A stretch of DNA of 64,000 nt from Candidatus Omnitrophica bacterium UBA6210 (GCA_002421805.1 DISM01000004.1:124001-188000), one strand, 5' to 3'. Numbered from the stretch's first letter, positions 8,774-18,035 are shown. Made by a program: numbers and translations. The notes: generated by a model not told the origin, from the letters alone.

Positions 8774-10012
8774 TCATGCCTGGAGGCAATGCTTTTGCAG
8801 CAGGCCGGGGAACGGACTCAGGACGCGCGGCAGGACTCCTTGCAGATACGCGATGGCGACGCCGTAATTGGTCAAGGCGACCCCTTGAACCCTGGCCCTC
8901 TCGATCCGGGCCAGCATCTCGCGCCTCGTGAACATGCAGGCCCCGCAATGGATCACAAGACGGAAACCTTTCAGGTTTTCAGGAAAATCCTTGCCGGCAC
9001 AGACCTCGACAGGGACATCAAACCCTTTGTATCGGCGCAGCCAGCGCGGGATCTTGACGCGGCCGATATCATCCTGGATCGCGTGATGAGAACAGGCCTC
9101 GGCGATCAGGACCTTGTCGCCGGGCTGAAGCTGTTCCAGCGCCAACGCACCCTTGACCGCTTCGTCGAGATCGCCTTTGCTGCGGGAAAATAATATGGAA
9201 AATGTCGTGCAGGGGATCTCCGAGGGCGTCGCTTCGACCATTTTGGTCACCACCTGGGAATCGCAGACGACCAAAGACGGCAGCGTCTTCAAATGTTTCA
9301 GGCACGACGCATATTCGCTTTCCTTGACGACGACGACGCCCCTGCCATGATCCAGCACATCGCGGATCGCCTGCACTTGAGGCAGGATCAGCCTCCCCTT
9401 CGGCGCTTCCAGGTCGATAGGGACGATGAATACGCAAAGCTTGCCTTGCGGCAAGAGGTCCCCGACCAGCGCCGGAGGATGGAGGAATTCCTCTGGGCAT
9501 ATCTCTATCAACTGCGCCTTAAAAGCATGGACAAAAGGATCACGGCCAGGACGGTCAAAACAACTGCAGGACAAGACGCGGGGAGAATGCCGGCTCAGCG
9601 ACGCCATAAACTCAGCCGATGGCCTGAGGGTGTCGGCCTTGTTGACGACGATAACGACGGGGATATGACGTTTCTCCGCCTCTGAGAAAACCTCTTCTTC
9701 ATAGGCCCCCCACGCTTGCGGTTCCGTCAACAACACAAGCACGTCGCATCGATCAAAAACCTTTTTGGTGCGCCCGACCCTCAAGACGCCGAGTTCCGAA
9801 ACGTCGTCGAGGCCGGCCGTATCCAGGAAAACGACGGGGCCGATCGGCAGCAACTCCATGGGCTTTTCGACCACGTCGGTCGTCGTGCCGGGGATATGTG
9901 ATGTGATCGCCACGTCTTGGCCGACGACATAATTCAAAAAGCTCGACTTGCCGACATTGGTCCTGCCGAACAATCCGATATGCAATCTGAGGGATTTGGG
10001 TGTCTTTTGCAT
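8774..10012 (-). CDS. hydF: [FeFe]-hydrogenase maturation GTPase HydF
   Basis: The 412-residue protein starts at MQKTPKSLRLHIGLFGR; the frame is open further upstream but the GTPase domain begins here. Walker A is GRTNVGKSS (16-24), with PGTTTD, DTAGLDD and NKAD as the other G motifs. The C-terminal part has the HydF iron-sulfur signature: Cys-x-His in EACSHH and HCxxC in IHCGACM. HydF is the scaffold on which HydE and HydG build the diiron subcluster before transfer to the hydrogenase apoprotein. It is the last gene of the hydrogenase island, downstream of the TM1266-like regulator. All key motifs are intact. Confidence 0.96.
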   Translation of the reverse strand: MQKTPKSLRLHIGLFGRTNVGKSSFLNYVVGQDVAITSHIPGTTTDVVEKPMELLPIGPVVFLDTAGLDDVSELGVLRVGRTKKVFDRCDVLVLLTEPQAWGAYEEEVFSEAEKRHIPVVIVVNKADTLRPSAEFMASLSRHSPRVLSCSCFDRPGRDPFVHAFKAQLIEICPEEFLHPPALVGDLLPQGKLCVFIVPIDLEAPKGRLILPQVQAIRDVLDHGRGVVVVKESEYASCLKHLKTLPSLVVCDSQVVTKMVEATPSEIPCTTFSILFSRSKGDLDEAVKGALALEQLQPGDKVLIAEACSHHAIQDDIGRVKIPRWLRRYKGFDVPVEVCAGKDFPENLKGFRLVIHCGACMFTRREMLARIERARVQGVALTNYGVAIAYLQGVLPRVLSPFPGLLQKHCLQA

Positions 10013-10091
10013 GGTTTTGATGCTGAAAATTCCCGTGTGGACCGGAGCCCTACGGGGCGGCGTCCCCATAGGCCCGTGAAACCCTGGGGGA

Positions 10092-10346
10092 TCAGAGGGG
10101 GATGGCGACGGTCTTCGCTTTGACGCCGGGGCAGGCCCTGAGCGCCTTCTCCAAAGCCTTTGTCTCGCCGGAGGTCCCGACAACCTCAAGCAGGATCAAT
10201 CCTTCGTCCGAACACTTGTCCAACACACCGTCATGGATGCCCAGGCGGGTCTTAACGATACAGCCGTGATCCGTCAAGGCCTTCTGGACCTTGGCCGCCG
10301 CAACCCTGCGCCGATACATATGGATGACGATGATCGACTTCTGCAC
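10092..10346 (-). CDS. TM1266-like iron-only hydrogenase system regulator (ACT-like fold)
   Basis: This 84-residue protein matches my recollection of the small TM1266/TIGR03959 family that accompanies [FeFe]-hydrogenase maturation genes. It has a ferredoxin-like or ACT-like pattern (VIHMYRRRVAAAKVQKALTDHG, LILLEVVGTSGETKALEKAL, PGVKAKTVAI). The molecular role is not established; regulatory function is inferred from ACT-like folds and genome context. It starts 6 bp after the stop of the receiver-domain gene and precedes hydF, so it is cotranscribed with the maturases. Confidence 0.85.
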   Translation of the reverse strand: MQKSIIVIHMYRRRVAAAKVQKALTDHGCIVKTRLGIHDGVLDKCSDEGLILLEVVGTSGETKALEKALRACPGVKAKTVAIPL

Positions 10347-10352
10347 GGCACC

Positions 10353-10739
10353 CTACTTTTTTATGTTCTCTTCAACGGCCTTGAGCAGCGTGTCGGGTTT
10401 GATCGGCTTTTCCAGCACCGTCTTAACAGGGAGCCAATCGGAATCCGGCTCAAAACCGAACGGCAAGTTCATCTCTTTACGGATACCTGTGATCATGATG
10501 ACAGGGATATCCTTTGTCGCCTCGTCGCCTTTCAGGTTCCGGGCGATATCGAAACCTTCGCTCTTATGCGTCATCATGACATCGAGCAAGATCAGGTTCG
10601 GGGCTTCCTTCTTGGCTTTTTTGAACCCCTCTTCGCCGTTCGGCGCCGAAATCACATCATAGTTCTTCGCCGTCAAAAGTGTGCTCATGGCGTCAACGTA
10701 ATCCGCATCGTCATCGATAATCAGGATTTTATTCGACAT
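10353..10739 (-). CDS. single-domain response regulator (CheY-like receiver)
   Basis: The 128-residue protein is only a receiver domain. It has the acidic pocket IIDDDAD near 7-13, phosphoacceptor Asp53 in LILLDVMM, the switch residue in VIMITGI and the conserved lysine in VLEKPIKPDTL. No output domain follows, so it must act by protein contact or as a phosphate relay. It lies between hydE and the TM1266-like regulator. The Cache histidine kinase at the other end of the hydrogenase operon is the obvious candidate partner. Pairing is inference from co-location. Confidence 0.92.
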   Translation of the reverse strand: MSNKILIIDDDADYVDAMSTLLTAKNYDVISAPNGEEGFKKAKKEAPNLILLDVMMTHKSEGFDIARNLKGDEATKDIPVIMITGIRKEMNLPFGFEPDSDWLPVKTVLEKPIKPDTLLKAVEENIKK

Positions 10740-10905
10740 GTCCCCATCTCCTCCCCTATAGTCAACCCATATTCCCCGGCCTCGGCCTCCGGCCAGGGCC
10801 GGGGCTTGTTTCGGGTTACTCTAAGCGGCCACAACAGTCTTGCGCCCTCAAGGGCGGAGCTCTAGGCCGCGCAGAGTGGAAATCCCACTTAATGTCCCTA
10901 TTATA

Positions 10906-11961
10906 TCACACCTTTATCTTTAAAGAATCCCCCCGGCCATAATTCACACAACGGCCGATAGCAGAGACCATTGTTTCCATGCAGGGAACACACGCCCCCA
11001 AGGTCTCCGTCAGGCAGCGCTTATGCGGATAGATCTCATAGGCCTGCCTGTAGGGCTGAGGCGTAAAATTCGGCATGAGAACGTTGGCGCCGGCCTTCAA
11101 GGCCGTGAGACGATGATCTTCTCCGAGACTTCCCACCGCCGTCGTGGCCGGCATGTGCGCGTTCTTGACCGCGATCCTCGTCGTCGCGAGCACCTTGAGC
11201 ACCGCGAGGATGTCTCCGTCACTCTCTGACCCCAAAGGCGTTCCGGGGTGCGCGATGAAGGGGCCAATGCCGATCATATCGAAATCATAACGCTTGAAGA
11301 ATAAAATATCCTGCGCCAGGTCCTCGAGCGTCTGTCCCGGAAGGCCCACGATGCTGCCGGAACCCACCTGATATCCCAAGTCCCGCAGAGCGCACAGACA
11401 CTCAATCCTCCTGTCAATATCCATGTCCGGGTGGAACCGTCGGTATAATGCCGGATTTGTCGTTTCGATCTTCAACAGATACCGGTCCGCGCCGGCCCGG
11501 CGCCACAAGGCATACGCCTCCCGCGGCTTTTCCCCGACAGAAAGCGTTACCGCCATATCGCTGCCGGACTTGATGGCCCGGACAACATCCGCAAGCCAGA
11601 GGGGATCGAGCGTATCGTCCTCCCCCGACTGCAGGACAACCGTCTTGATGCCGCAGGCCGCAGCTTCCAAGGTCGATGCCAGGATCTCCGCTGTATCCAT
11701 CCGGTAACGCTTGAGCTTCCGATGCCCCTTACGCAGGCCGCAATAAGCGCAATCCCTGGAACACCTGCTGGAAAACTCCACGATCGCGCGCAGCAAGATC
11801 CCATCGCCTAAGCGGGCGCGACGGATATCATCGGCTCGCGCAAAAAGCGCCTCCGTTTCCTCGCCCGAGGCGTCCAGCAACGCCACGATATCGGATATGT
11901 CCTGCGCATCGCTGACAGAGACCCTGTCCAGCAAACTCTGGAATTTAGACATATTAGACAT
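10906..11961 (-). CDS. hydE: [FeFe]-hydrogenase maturation radical SAM protein HydE
   Basis: Radical SAM enzyme of about 351 residues, with the CX3CX2C cluster motif CSRDCAYC (Cys67, 71, 74), a BATS-type C-terminal domain and HydE-like closing cysteines (CVPCMETM). HydE acts on the organometallic product of HydG during assembly of the azadithiolate-bridged diiron site. The start at 11961 overlaps the hydG stop by 8 bp; a second in-frame ATG at 11952 is equally possible. The longer upstream frame lies inside hydG and is rejected. Between this gene and the receiver gene (10740-10905) there is a GC-rich 166-bp gap with no convincing terminator. Confidence 0.94.
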   Translation of the reverse strand: MSNMSKFQSLLDRVSVSDAQDISDIVALLDASGEETEALFARADDIRRARLGDGILLRAIVEFSSRCSRDCAYCGLRKGHRKLKRYRMDTAEILASTLEAAACGIKTVVLQSGEDDTLDPLWLADVVRAIKSGSDMAVTLSVGEKPREAYALWRRAGADRYLLKIETTNPALYRRFHPDMDIDRRIECLCALRDLGYQVGSGSIVGLPGQTLEDLAQDILFFKRYDFDMIGIGPFIAHPGTPLGSESDGDILAVLKVLATTRIAVKNAHMPATTAVGSLGEDHRLTALKAGANVLMPNFTPQPYRQAYEIYPHKRCLTETLGACVPCMETMVSAIGRCVNYGRGDSLKIKV

Positions 11962-13339
11962 AAACGTCACGGATGCCTTTTTGAATGTCTTCAAAAAAGA
12001 CTGCCAGCTGCTGCCGGCTGTTCTCATCCAAAAGCGTCCTGGCTTGTTCGATCAGGCGGTATCCTCTCTCCTTGACGCCCGGAGAAGCAAAATCATCCAG
12101 ATATTCCTTGAGTGTGATCAGGGCGTTTATTTGGCATTTACCCTTGATCGTCCCCGGCCGCGCCAGACCCATGAATGTCGCGCCCGTGCGCTCCTTGCGG
12201 TAACAGGCCGCGCAAAAACTGGGACACAACCCTTTTTCGATCAAAGACCCGATCACCTGATCCAGGTTGCGCGCATCATTCGGGAAAAACTGGCCGTCGT
12301 CTGCGCCGTCGTCCTGCGTATAGCCGCCCGGCGATGTCCGGGAACCGGCGCTGACCTGCGAAACGCCGACGGCAAAAAGCTCATCCCGAAACGACGGCGC
12401 CTCCCTTGTCGTCAGGATAATGCCCGTATAAGGGACAGCCAATCTCAGGATGGCGACTGTTTTCTTGAACTCTTCGTCCGACAGCTTGTAGGACGTCTCT
12501 GTAAAGAAATTAACACCGTGCGCCGGCTCGATCCGCGGCACGGAGATCGTGTGCGGCCCGACGCCGAACGTCTCTTCCAAATGACGAATATGTTCCAATA
12601 GCCCCAGGGTCTCAAAACGGTAGTCATAGAGGCCGTAAAGCGGGCCGATGCCTACATCGTCGATGCCGGCGCGGAAGGCCCGGTCAATCGCATCCAGACG
12701 ATTGTCGGGGTCGCTCTTGGGGCCATAAGGGTGTAAACGGCGGTAACTGGGCTCGTGGTATGTCTCCTGGAAAAGCTGATACGTCCCAATGCCCGCTGCC
12801 TTAAATTTGCGGAAATCCTCAACGCTCAAAGGCGCACAATTAATATTGGCCCTACGGATCTGATGCGCCCCCACGCGAACACGATACACCGTCTCGATCG
12901 CCTCAACATAATCTTCCACGGGAGACTGGCGAGAACCAGGAAATTCCCCTGCAACCAGGAGAATGCGCTTATGGCCGCGGCCCAAAAGCCAGGCGACTTC
13001 CTGTTTAATCTCTCCTACCGTCAACGCCTTTCTCTTGACGCTCTTGTTGTCCGCTTTAAACCCGCAATAAAGACAGCCGTTAACGCAGAAATTGCTCGTG
13101 TAAAGAGGCGCAAACAAGACGATGCGGCTGCCGTAGATCTCGTTCTTCACCCAGGCCGCAGCCTCAAGGATCTTTTTCAAAAGCGCAGGGTCTGAAACCG
13201 ACAGGAGGATGGCGACTTCTTTTAACGTCAACCCTTTGAGCGCGCGGCTTTTGGCAAGGACCGCCTCCACATCCGCGGCCGATACCTTTTGGGCATCCGC
13301 CAGGACATCGAATATCTTTTGTTCGTCAATATGTTTCAC
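11954..13339 (-). CDS. hydG: [FeFe]-hydrogenase maturation radical SAM tyrosine lyase HydG
   Basis: The 461-residue protein has the radical SAM motif CVNGCLYC (Cys85, 89, 92). Its C-terminal extension carries the second cluster motif (CAAC, then Cys 22 residues later in GKCQIN), which separates HydG from ThiH. HydG cleaves tyrosine to p-cresol, CO and cyanide and delivers an Fe(CO)2CN synthon. Length and motifs are normal for the family. It lies 26 bp after hndA and overlaps hydE, so structural and maturation genes form one unit. Confidence 0.96.
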   Translation of the reverse strand: MKHIDEQKIFDVLADAQKVSAADVEAVLAKSRALKGLTLKEVAILLSVSDPALLKKILEAAAWVKNEIYGSRIVLFAPLYTSNFCVNGCLYCGFKADNKSVKRKALTVGEIKQEVAWLLGRGHKRILLVAGEFPGSRQSPVEDYVEAIETVYRVRVGAHQIRRANINCAPLSVEDFRKFKAAGIGTYQLFQETYHEPSYRRLHPYGPKSDPDNRLDAIDRAFRAGIDDVGIGPLYGLYDYRFETLGLLEHIRHLEETFGVGPHTISVPRIEPAHGVNFFTETSYKLSDEEFKKTVAILRLAVPYTGIILTTREAPSFRDELFAVGVSQVSAGSRTSPGGYTQDDGADDGQFFPNDARNLDQVIGSLIEKGLCPSFCAACYRKERTGATFMGLARPGTIKGKCQINALITLKEYLDDFASPGVKERGYRLIEQARTLLDENSRQQLAVFFEDIQKGIRDVYV

Positions 13340-13365
13340 GTTTTTCTGTGCTCTGTGCTCATCAC

Positions 13366-13848
13366 TTATTTTTTATAAAAACTCTGGAGGATCTCCACCG
13401 TCTTTTTAGGCGTCAGGGTCCCGTAGACCTTGTCATCGATCATCATGACGGGCGCCAGGCCGCAGGTACCCAGGCACCGCGTTTCGCCAAGTGTGAACAT
13501 CCCATCCTGCGTCGTCTCTCCAATGCCCACCTTGAGTTCCTTCTTGACCGTCTCCAAAACCTGTGCGGCGCCTTTGACATAACATGCCGTCCCCAGACAA
13601 ACAGAGATCGAATGCTTTCCTTTCGGCTTGAGATTAAAATAGTGGTAGAAGGTCGCCACACCCCAGATATGAGCTGTCGGGATGTTCATCGTCAACGCGA
13701 TCTCATCCATCACCGCCTGGTCAAGGTGGCCGTAAAGTTCCTGCGCGCGATGGAGGATGGCGATCAGTTGTGACTCCGGATGCGCCCCGGCCCTGGCCTT
13801 CTCCATGAATTCTTTTAATGCCGTCTTTTTGTCTTCTGCTGCGATCAT
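13366..13848 (-). CDS. hndA: NuoE-like [2Fe-2S] subunit of NAD(P)-linked [FeFe] hydrogenase
   Basis: The 160-residue thioredoxin-fold ferredoxin has the four ligands in two pairs, CLGTACYVKG and CLGTCGLAP, as in NuoE/HoxE/HydC/HndA subunits. The helical N-terminus (HPESQLIAILHRAQELYGHL) is also typical. It passes electrons between the flavin subunit and the hydrogenase subunit. A good ribosome-binding site (GGAGAGG) precedes the start. It follows hndD by 25 bp and precedes hydG. With hndB, hndC and hndD it completes a four-subunit complex of the HndABCD type. Confidence 0.93.
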   Translation of the reverse strand: MIAAEDKKTALKEFMEKARAGAHPESQLIAILHRAQELYGHLDQAVMDEIALTMNIPTAHIWGVATFYHYFNLKPKGKHSISVCLGTACYVKGAAQVLETVKKELKVGIGETTQDGMFTLGETRCLGTCGLAPVMMIDDKVYGTLTPKKTVEILQSFYKK

Positions 13849-13873
13849 TTTTAGCCTCTCCTGAATTGTCCTT

Positions 13874-15652
13874 TTATCTGACCTTTAATTCCTGAGGAAT
13901 GATGCCCCTGGGCTCCTTGGCCTTATAATGCGTATGCAGAAGCTGATGGGATTTGGCGCTCAAGGGCCGGCCCAGAAAATCCTTGTATAACCTCTGCACA
14001 TCCGGGTTCTCATGGCTCCTGCGGATCGTCTTGTGACGGTCGATGCCGTAAAGCGCTTCCGCCCTCTTTTTCAGGCACTCTTCGTCCAAGGGCATCGAAT
14101 TGATACCGGCGTAAGGCTGTCCGCCGCCGCCGATGCAGCCTCCGGGACATCCCATGATCTCGACGAAATGGAAACGATCGGGGTCTTTGCGCACCATATC
14201 CAGAACGGTCGCGGCATTGCCCAGGCCATGGGCCACAGCCACGCGGATTTCTTTTCCGTCGATCGTCACCTTGCCTTCCTTGATCCCGGCCAGGCCTCTG
14301 AGGGATTCAAGCTCGATGTCCATGAGCGTCTCTCCCGTATACAGCTCATAGGCCGTGCGGATCGCCGCCTCCATGACGCCGCCTGTGGCGCCGAAGATGG
14401 CGCCGGCACCCGACGACAATCCCAGGGGTTCGTCGAAATCTTCCCCTTTGATATGCAAAAGATCGATCCCCGCGGATTTAAACATCCAGGCGATCTCGCG
14501 GGTCGTCACCACCATATCCACGGCGGGCAACCCGTTCACCATCAACTCCGGCCGCGAGGCCTCGTATTTCTTGGCCGTGCAGCACATGACCGCCACGCTC
14601 AGGATCTCCTTGGGGTCCCTTTTGATCTTGTCGGCAAAATAGGTGCGCACGAGCGCGCCCATCATGGACATCGGCGACTTGCAGGTCGAGACATTTTCCA
14701 AAAGGTCGGGATGGAACTGCTCCACGCACTTCATCCAGGCGCTGGAACAAGAAGTGATCATCGGCAGTTTCCCTTTGCCCTGGAACCTCTCCAAGAATTC
14801 GCTCGCCTCTTCCATGATCGTCAGGTCCGCCGAAAACTGCGTGTCAAAGACATAATCAAATCCCAGCCTCCTCAGGCCCGCGGCGACCTCGCGTTCCATG
14901 GCGCGCCCCGGCTCCAGGCCAAAGGCCTCGCCGATGGCGGCCCTGACCGACGGCGCGATCTGGGCCACCTTGACGATATGCGGGTCGTTGAGTTTGGCAA
15001 AAAGGTCCTGCGTATAGACCTTCTCGACGAATGCGGCTGTCGGACAGACATTGATGCACTGGCCGCAGGTCGTGCAGACGCTGTCGCGGAACGGCATGTT
15101 ATACGCCGGCATAACGACCGTCTGAAAACCCCGGTGCGCATGGCCCAGGGCCGTCACCTTCTGGACTTCCGAACAGATGCGCACGCAACGTCCGCAAAGG
15201 ATGCATTTGTTCGGGTCCCTGATGACGGAGGTCGATGTCAGGTCCTTATCGTATTTCTTGCGTTCGCCTTCAAAATGCCTTTTGCGGATCCCCATAGAAG
15301 CGGCCAGCCGCTGCAATTCACAGTTGGAATCGCGCTCACAGGTATGGCAATCCTGGGGATGATTGTCTAAAATGAGCTCGACGATATCCCGCCGCGCGCG
15401 GCGGATCTCCTGCGTGTTGGTCCGGATCTTCATGCCGTCCATCACGGGATAGGCGCAGGACGCCACGTAAGACTTGGCGCCCTCAACCTCCACGATGCAG
15501 ACGCGGCAGGCGCCTTCGATCGAAAGCTTCGGATGATAGCACAGCCGCGGGATATGAAAACCCAATTGGTCCGCCGCCTGCATGATGGTCAACCCTTCCT
15601 GTGTCCGGTATGTCTTGCCGTCAATGGTGATCGTTATGGTCTTACTTTCCAT
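13874..15652 (-). CDS. hndD: [FeFe] hydrogenase catalytic subunit (HndD/HydA type)
   Basis: The 592-residue protein has the modular layout expected: N-terminal [2Fe-2S] (Cys38, 49, 52, 66), His-ligated [4Fe-4S] (His98, Cys102, 105, 111), two [4Fe-4S] clusters (Cys150-160 and Cys193-203), then the H-cluster domain. L3 is canonical (EIMGCPGGCIGGGG, Cys502 and Cys506). L1 reads TSCSSAW (300-306) instead of TSCCPxW, and L2 reads MCCTAKK (356-362) instead of MPCTAKK, so two normally conserved prolines are lost and an extra cysteine is gained. The STCKSP segment after L1 matches multimeric NAD(P)-linked enzymes. It catalyses hydrogen evolution or uptake in the cytoplasm, probably with electron bifurcation (inferred from the subunit set). 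Confidence 0.95.
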   Translation of the reverse strand: MESKTITITIDGKTYRTQEGLTIMQAADQLGFHIPRLCYHPKLSIEGACRVCIVEVEGAKSYVASCAYPVMDGMKIRTNTQEIRRARRDIVELILDNHPQDCHTCERDSNCELQRLAASMGIRKRHFEGERKKYDKDLTSTSVIRDPNKCILCGRCVRICSEVQKVTALGHAHRGFQTVVMPAYNMPFRDSVCTTCGQCINVCPTAAFVEKVYTQDLFAKLNDPHIVKVAQIAPSVRAAIGEAFGLEPGRAMEREVAAGLRRLGFDYVFDTQFSADLTIMEEASEFLERFQGKGKLPMITSCSSAWMKCVEQFHPDLLENVSTCKSPMSMMGALVRTYFADKIKRDPKEILSVAVMCCTAKKYEASRPELMVNGLPAVDMVVTTREIAWMFKSAGIDLLHIKGEDFDEPLGLSSGAGAIFGATGGVMEAAIRTAYELYTGETLMDIELESLRGLAGIKEGKVTIDGKEIRVAVAHGLGNAATVLDMVRKDPDRFHFVEIMGCPGGCIGGGGQPYAGINSMPLDEECLKKRAEALYGIDRHKTIRRSHENPDVQRLYKDFLGRPLSAKSHQLLHTHYKAKEPRGIIPQELKVR

Positions 15653-15667
15653 CGCATCTGCCCTTTC

Positions 15668-17458
15668 TTATGAACGCTTGATCGCGCTGAATTTGCATGT
15701 GTCAAAACATAAGCCGCACCTGACGCACTTGCCTTGATCGATCAGATGCAGGCTCTTGGGATTCCCTGTGATCGCGCCGACGGGGCAGGCCTTCTTGCAG
15801 GCTGTGCAGCCGACGCATTTATCGGTGATCTCATAGCCGGTCAATGCCGTGCACGCCCCGGCGCGGCATTTCTTTAGCTTGATGTGGTCCTCGTATTCGC
15901 TGCGGAAATTCTTGATCGTGCTTAAGACCGGATTGGGGGCCGATTGTCCCAGGCCGCACAGGGATGCCTTCTTGATGAGATTGCCCAGGCGCTCCAGCCT
16001 CTCGATGTCGCCTTCCTGCCCCTTGCCTTCCGTGATGCGGGTCAGGATCTCAAGCATGCGCTTGGTCCCCTCGCGGCACGGCGTGCATTTGCCGCAGGAT
16101 TCGTTCTGCGTGAATTCCAGAAAGAACCGGGCGATATTCACCATGCACGAATCTTCGTCCATGACGATCATGCCGCCGGAGCCCATGATGGAGCCGGCCG
16201 CGGCAAGCGATTCATAGTCGATCTTCGTATCCAGGTAATCCTCTGAAAGACAGCCGCCAGAAGGCCCGCCCGTCTGGAGCGCCTTGAATTTTTTGTTATT
16301 CGGGATGCCTCCGCCGATATCGTAAATGATAGACCTCAGCGTCATGCCCATGGGGACTTCGATCAGCCCCGTGTTCTTGATCTTGCCGGCGAGCGCGAAG
16401 ACCTTCGTCCCCTTGCTCTTCTCGGTCCCGATCGAGCTGAACCACTCCGCGCCGTCAAGGATGATGACAGGGATGTTCGCCCATGTCTCGACATTGTTGA
16501 TCAGCGTCGGCTTGTCAAAAAGCCCCTGCACCGACGGATAAGGCGGACGGGGCCTCGGCATGCCGCGGTGCCCCTCGATCGAATGGATCAATGCCGTTTC
16601 CTCTCCGCAGACAAAGGCCCCGGCGCCGAGGCGTATCTCGATATCAAAAGAAAAATCGGAACCCAGGATATTCTCGCCCAGGAAGCCTTCCCGGCGGGCG
16701 TCGGCGATGGCCTTTTCCAGGCGCCTGATCGCCAAAGGGTATTCCGCGCGGATATAGATAAACCCCTTGGTAGCCCCGACGGCATAGGCCCCGATGATCA
16801 TGCCTTCCAGGACGGTATGCGGGTCGCCTTCGATCGTGCTCCTGTCCATGAAAGCGCCCGGGTCCCCTTCGTCGGCGTTACAGATAAGAAATTTTTCGTC
16901 CGTCTTCTGCCTGGCCGTCAGTTCCCATTTGATCCCCGTGGGGAAACCGGCGCCGCCGCGGCCCCTCAGGCCGGATATCTTGACCTGCGTGATGACGTCG
17001 GCAGGCTTCATCTCGGTCAGGACCTTGGCCAGGGCCTCATAGCCGCGCACGGATAAATAGTCGTCGATATTCTCCGGGTCGATGATACCGCAATTACGCA
17101 GCACGATGCGCATCTGCTTGCCGAAAAAGTTGACGTCCCCGAAAACGCGGAAAAACCTGTTGTAAAGATGGTCCTCGTCGATACACAACCGCGCCACGGG
17201 CTTATTCTTCAGGATGTGGCTTGAGATGATCTCCGGGATGTCGTCCGCCGTCACGTTGCCGTAAACGGTATACTGGGGATTCACGGCCATGACAGGCCCC
17301 TTGGCGCACATCCCCAGGCAACCCGAAAGGTTGATGCTCACCCTTCCGGAGAGTTCGTGCCTGGCCAGCTCCGTCTCGATCGCTGTTTCCAGTTCCTTGG
17401 ACCTCTTATGGATGCATGTCGGTCCGTCGCATAATGTGATAACATATTTCCTTGGCAT
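15668..17458 (-). CDS. hndC: NuoF-like flavin/NAD(P)-binding subunit of [FeFe] hydrogenase
   Basis: The 596-residue protein has three parts. The N-terminal thioredoxin-like [2Fe-2S] domain contains CDGPTCIHK and a CLGMC pair. The NuoF core has the FMN/NAD motif GRGGAGFPTG and the [4Fe-4S] motif CGKCTPCREGTKRM. The C-terminal two-cluster ferredoxin has CVGCTACKKACP and CVRCGLCFDTCK. This is the arrangement of HydB/HndC subunits that oxidise or reduce NAD(P) and, in bifurcating enzymes, split electrons. It lies 68 bp after hndB and 15 bp before hndD. Confidence 0.95.
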   Translation of the reverse strand: MPRKYVITLCDGPTCIHKRSKELETAIETELARHELSGRVSINLSGCLGMCAKGPVMAVNPQYTVYGNVTADDIPEIISSHILKNKPVARLCIDEDHLYNRFFRVFGDVNFFGKQMRIVLRNCGIIDPENIDDYLSVRGYEALAKVLTEMKPADVITQVKISGLRGRGGAGFPTGIKWELTARQKTDEKFLICNADEGDPGAFMDRSTIEGDPHTVLEGMIIGAYAVGATKGFIYIRAEYPLAIRRLEKAIADARREGFLGENILGSDFSFDIEIRLGAGAFVCGEETALIHSIEGHRGMPRPRPPYPSVQGLFDKPTLINNVETWANIPVIILDGAEWFSSIGTEKSKGTKVFALAGKIKNTGLIEVPMGMTLRSIIYDIGGGIPNNKKFKALQTGGPSGGCLSEDYLDTKIDYESLAAAGSIMGSGGMIVMDEDSCMVNIARFFLEFTQNESCGKCTPCREGTKRMLEILTRITEGKGQEGDIERLERLGNLIKKASLCGLGQSAPNPVLSTIKNFRSEYEDHIKLKKCRAGACTALTGYEITDKCVGCTACKKACPVGAITGNPKSLHLIDQGKCVRCGLCFDTCKFSAIKRS

Positions 17459-17526
17459 GATGATGTCCTTTAGCTTCCCTTTTTGCGATAGTTATTGTCT
17501 ATCCCCCGAGGGGCGGACAGGGGCGT

Positions 17527-17886
17527 CTATTTGATCGTCCACTCCTTGATCGCTTCGCCTTTTTTCAAATGCTGGTCAATGATCTGACGCGCCATTTCCC
17601 TGGTCACCTTGCCGTATTTGATGGGGATCTTGCCCTCTTCAACAACCTCGACCGTGGGCTCCAGATTACAGCGTCCGGCGCAGCCTTTCTGGCTCAGATA
17701 CACGTCGGTCAGCCCCTCTTTCTTGATGGCGCTCTCAAAAACCTCCATCACGTCTTTCGAGCCGGCCGCGATCTCGCATGTCGCCATGCCGACATAAACG
17801 CGCTTCGTCGACAGGTATCCTTTGCTGAGGATGCGGTTGATCGCTTCGGCCCTTTTCTTTTTGATCGTGTCCAGTGGTGTTGTCAC
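17527..17886 (-). CDS. hndB: thioredoxin-like [2Fe-2S] ferredoxin subunit (HndB type)
   Basis: The 119-residue protein has a thioredoxin-like [2Fe-2S] pattern (MATCEIAAGSKDVMEVF with a second pair CAGRCNLEP), as in the HndB subunit of the four-subunit NADP-reducing hydrogenase. The start is a GTG at 17886 with a strong AAGGAGG located at the very end of the structured repeat that fills the space to the histidine kinase gene. As first structural gene of the complex, its translation may set the level of downstream subunits. Homology is clear by motif and context. Confidence 0.9.
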   Translation of the reverse strand: MTTPLDTIKKKRAEAINRILSKGYLSTKRVYVGMATCEIAAGSKDVMEVFESAIKKEGLTDVYLSQKGCAGRCNLEPTVEVVEEGKIPIKYGKVTREMARQIIDQHLKKGEAIKEWTIK

Positions 17887-17894
17887 GTTCAGTA

Positions 17895-18022
17895 CCTCCT
17901 TGATTTTGCCTATAATAAGGTTATATTCCCTGCAAAATCAACTCCGAGTCTGCGAAGGAAATTTCCGCCGGTACGGCGCAGCCGACCCTGGCGAAAAATT
18001 TCTGAGCGTTTAGACAAGGAGT
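17895..18022 (-). repeat. structured intercistronic repeat, locus 1 (one unit) supplying the hndB ribosome-binding site
   Basis: On the minus strand the unit begins ACTCC (18022-18018), forms a long imperfect hairpin (AAATTT and CGCC arms visible) closed by GGAGT (17945-17941), then a second stem TTGATTTTG/CAAAATCAA. It ends in AAGGAGG (17901-17895), the Shine-Dalgarno of hndB. It lies between the histidine kinase stop and the hndB start. It is the most divergent member of a family also found at 24.5, 31.1, 33.4 and 34.7 kb, and is recognised by order of elements rather than by identity. Confidence 0.75.
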
Positions 18023-18035
18023 GAATGCCTGTTCC

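Noticed and set aside
14012..15370. Open frame of 452 codons on the plus strand opposite the hydrogenase gene
   Set aside because: It is a GC-driven shadow of hndD, which has full motif support on the minus strand; the product shows no domain.
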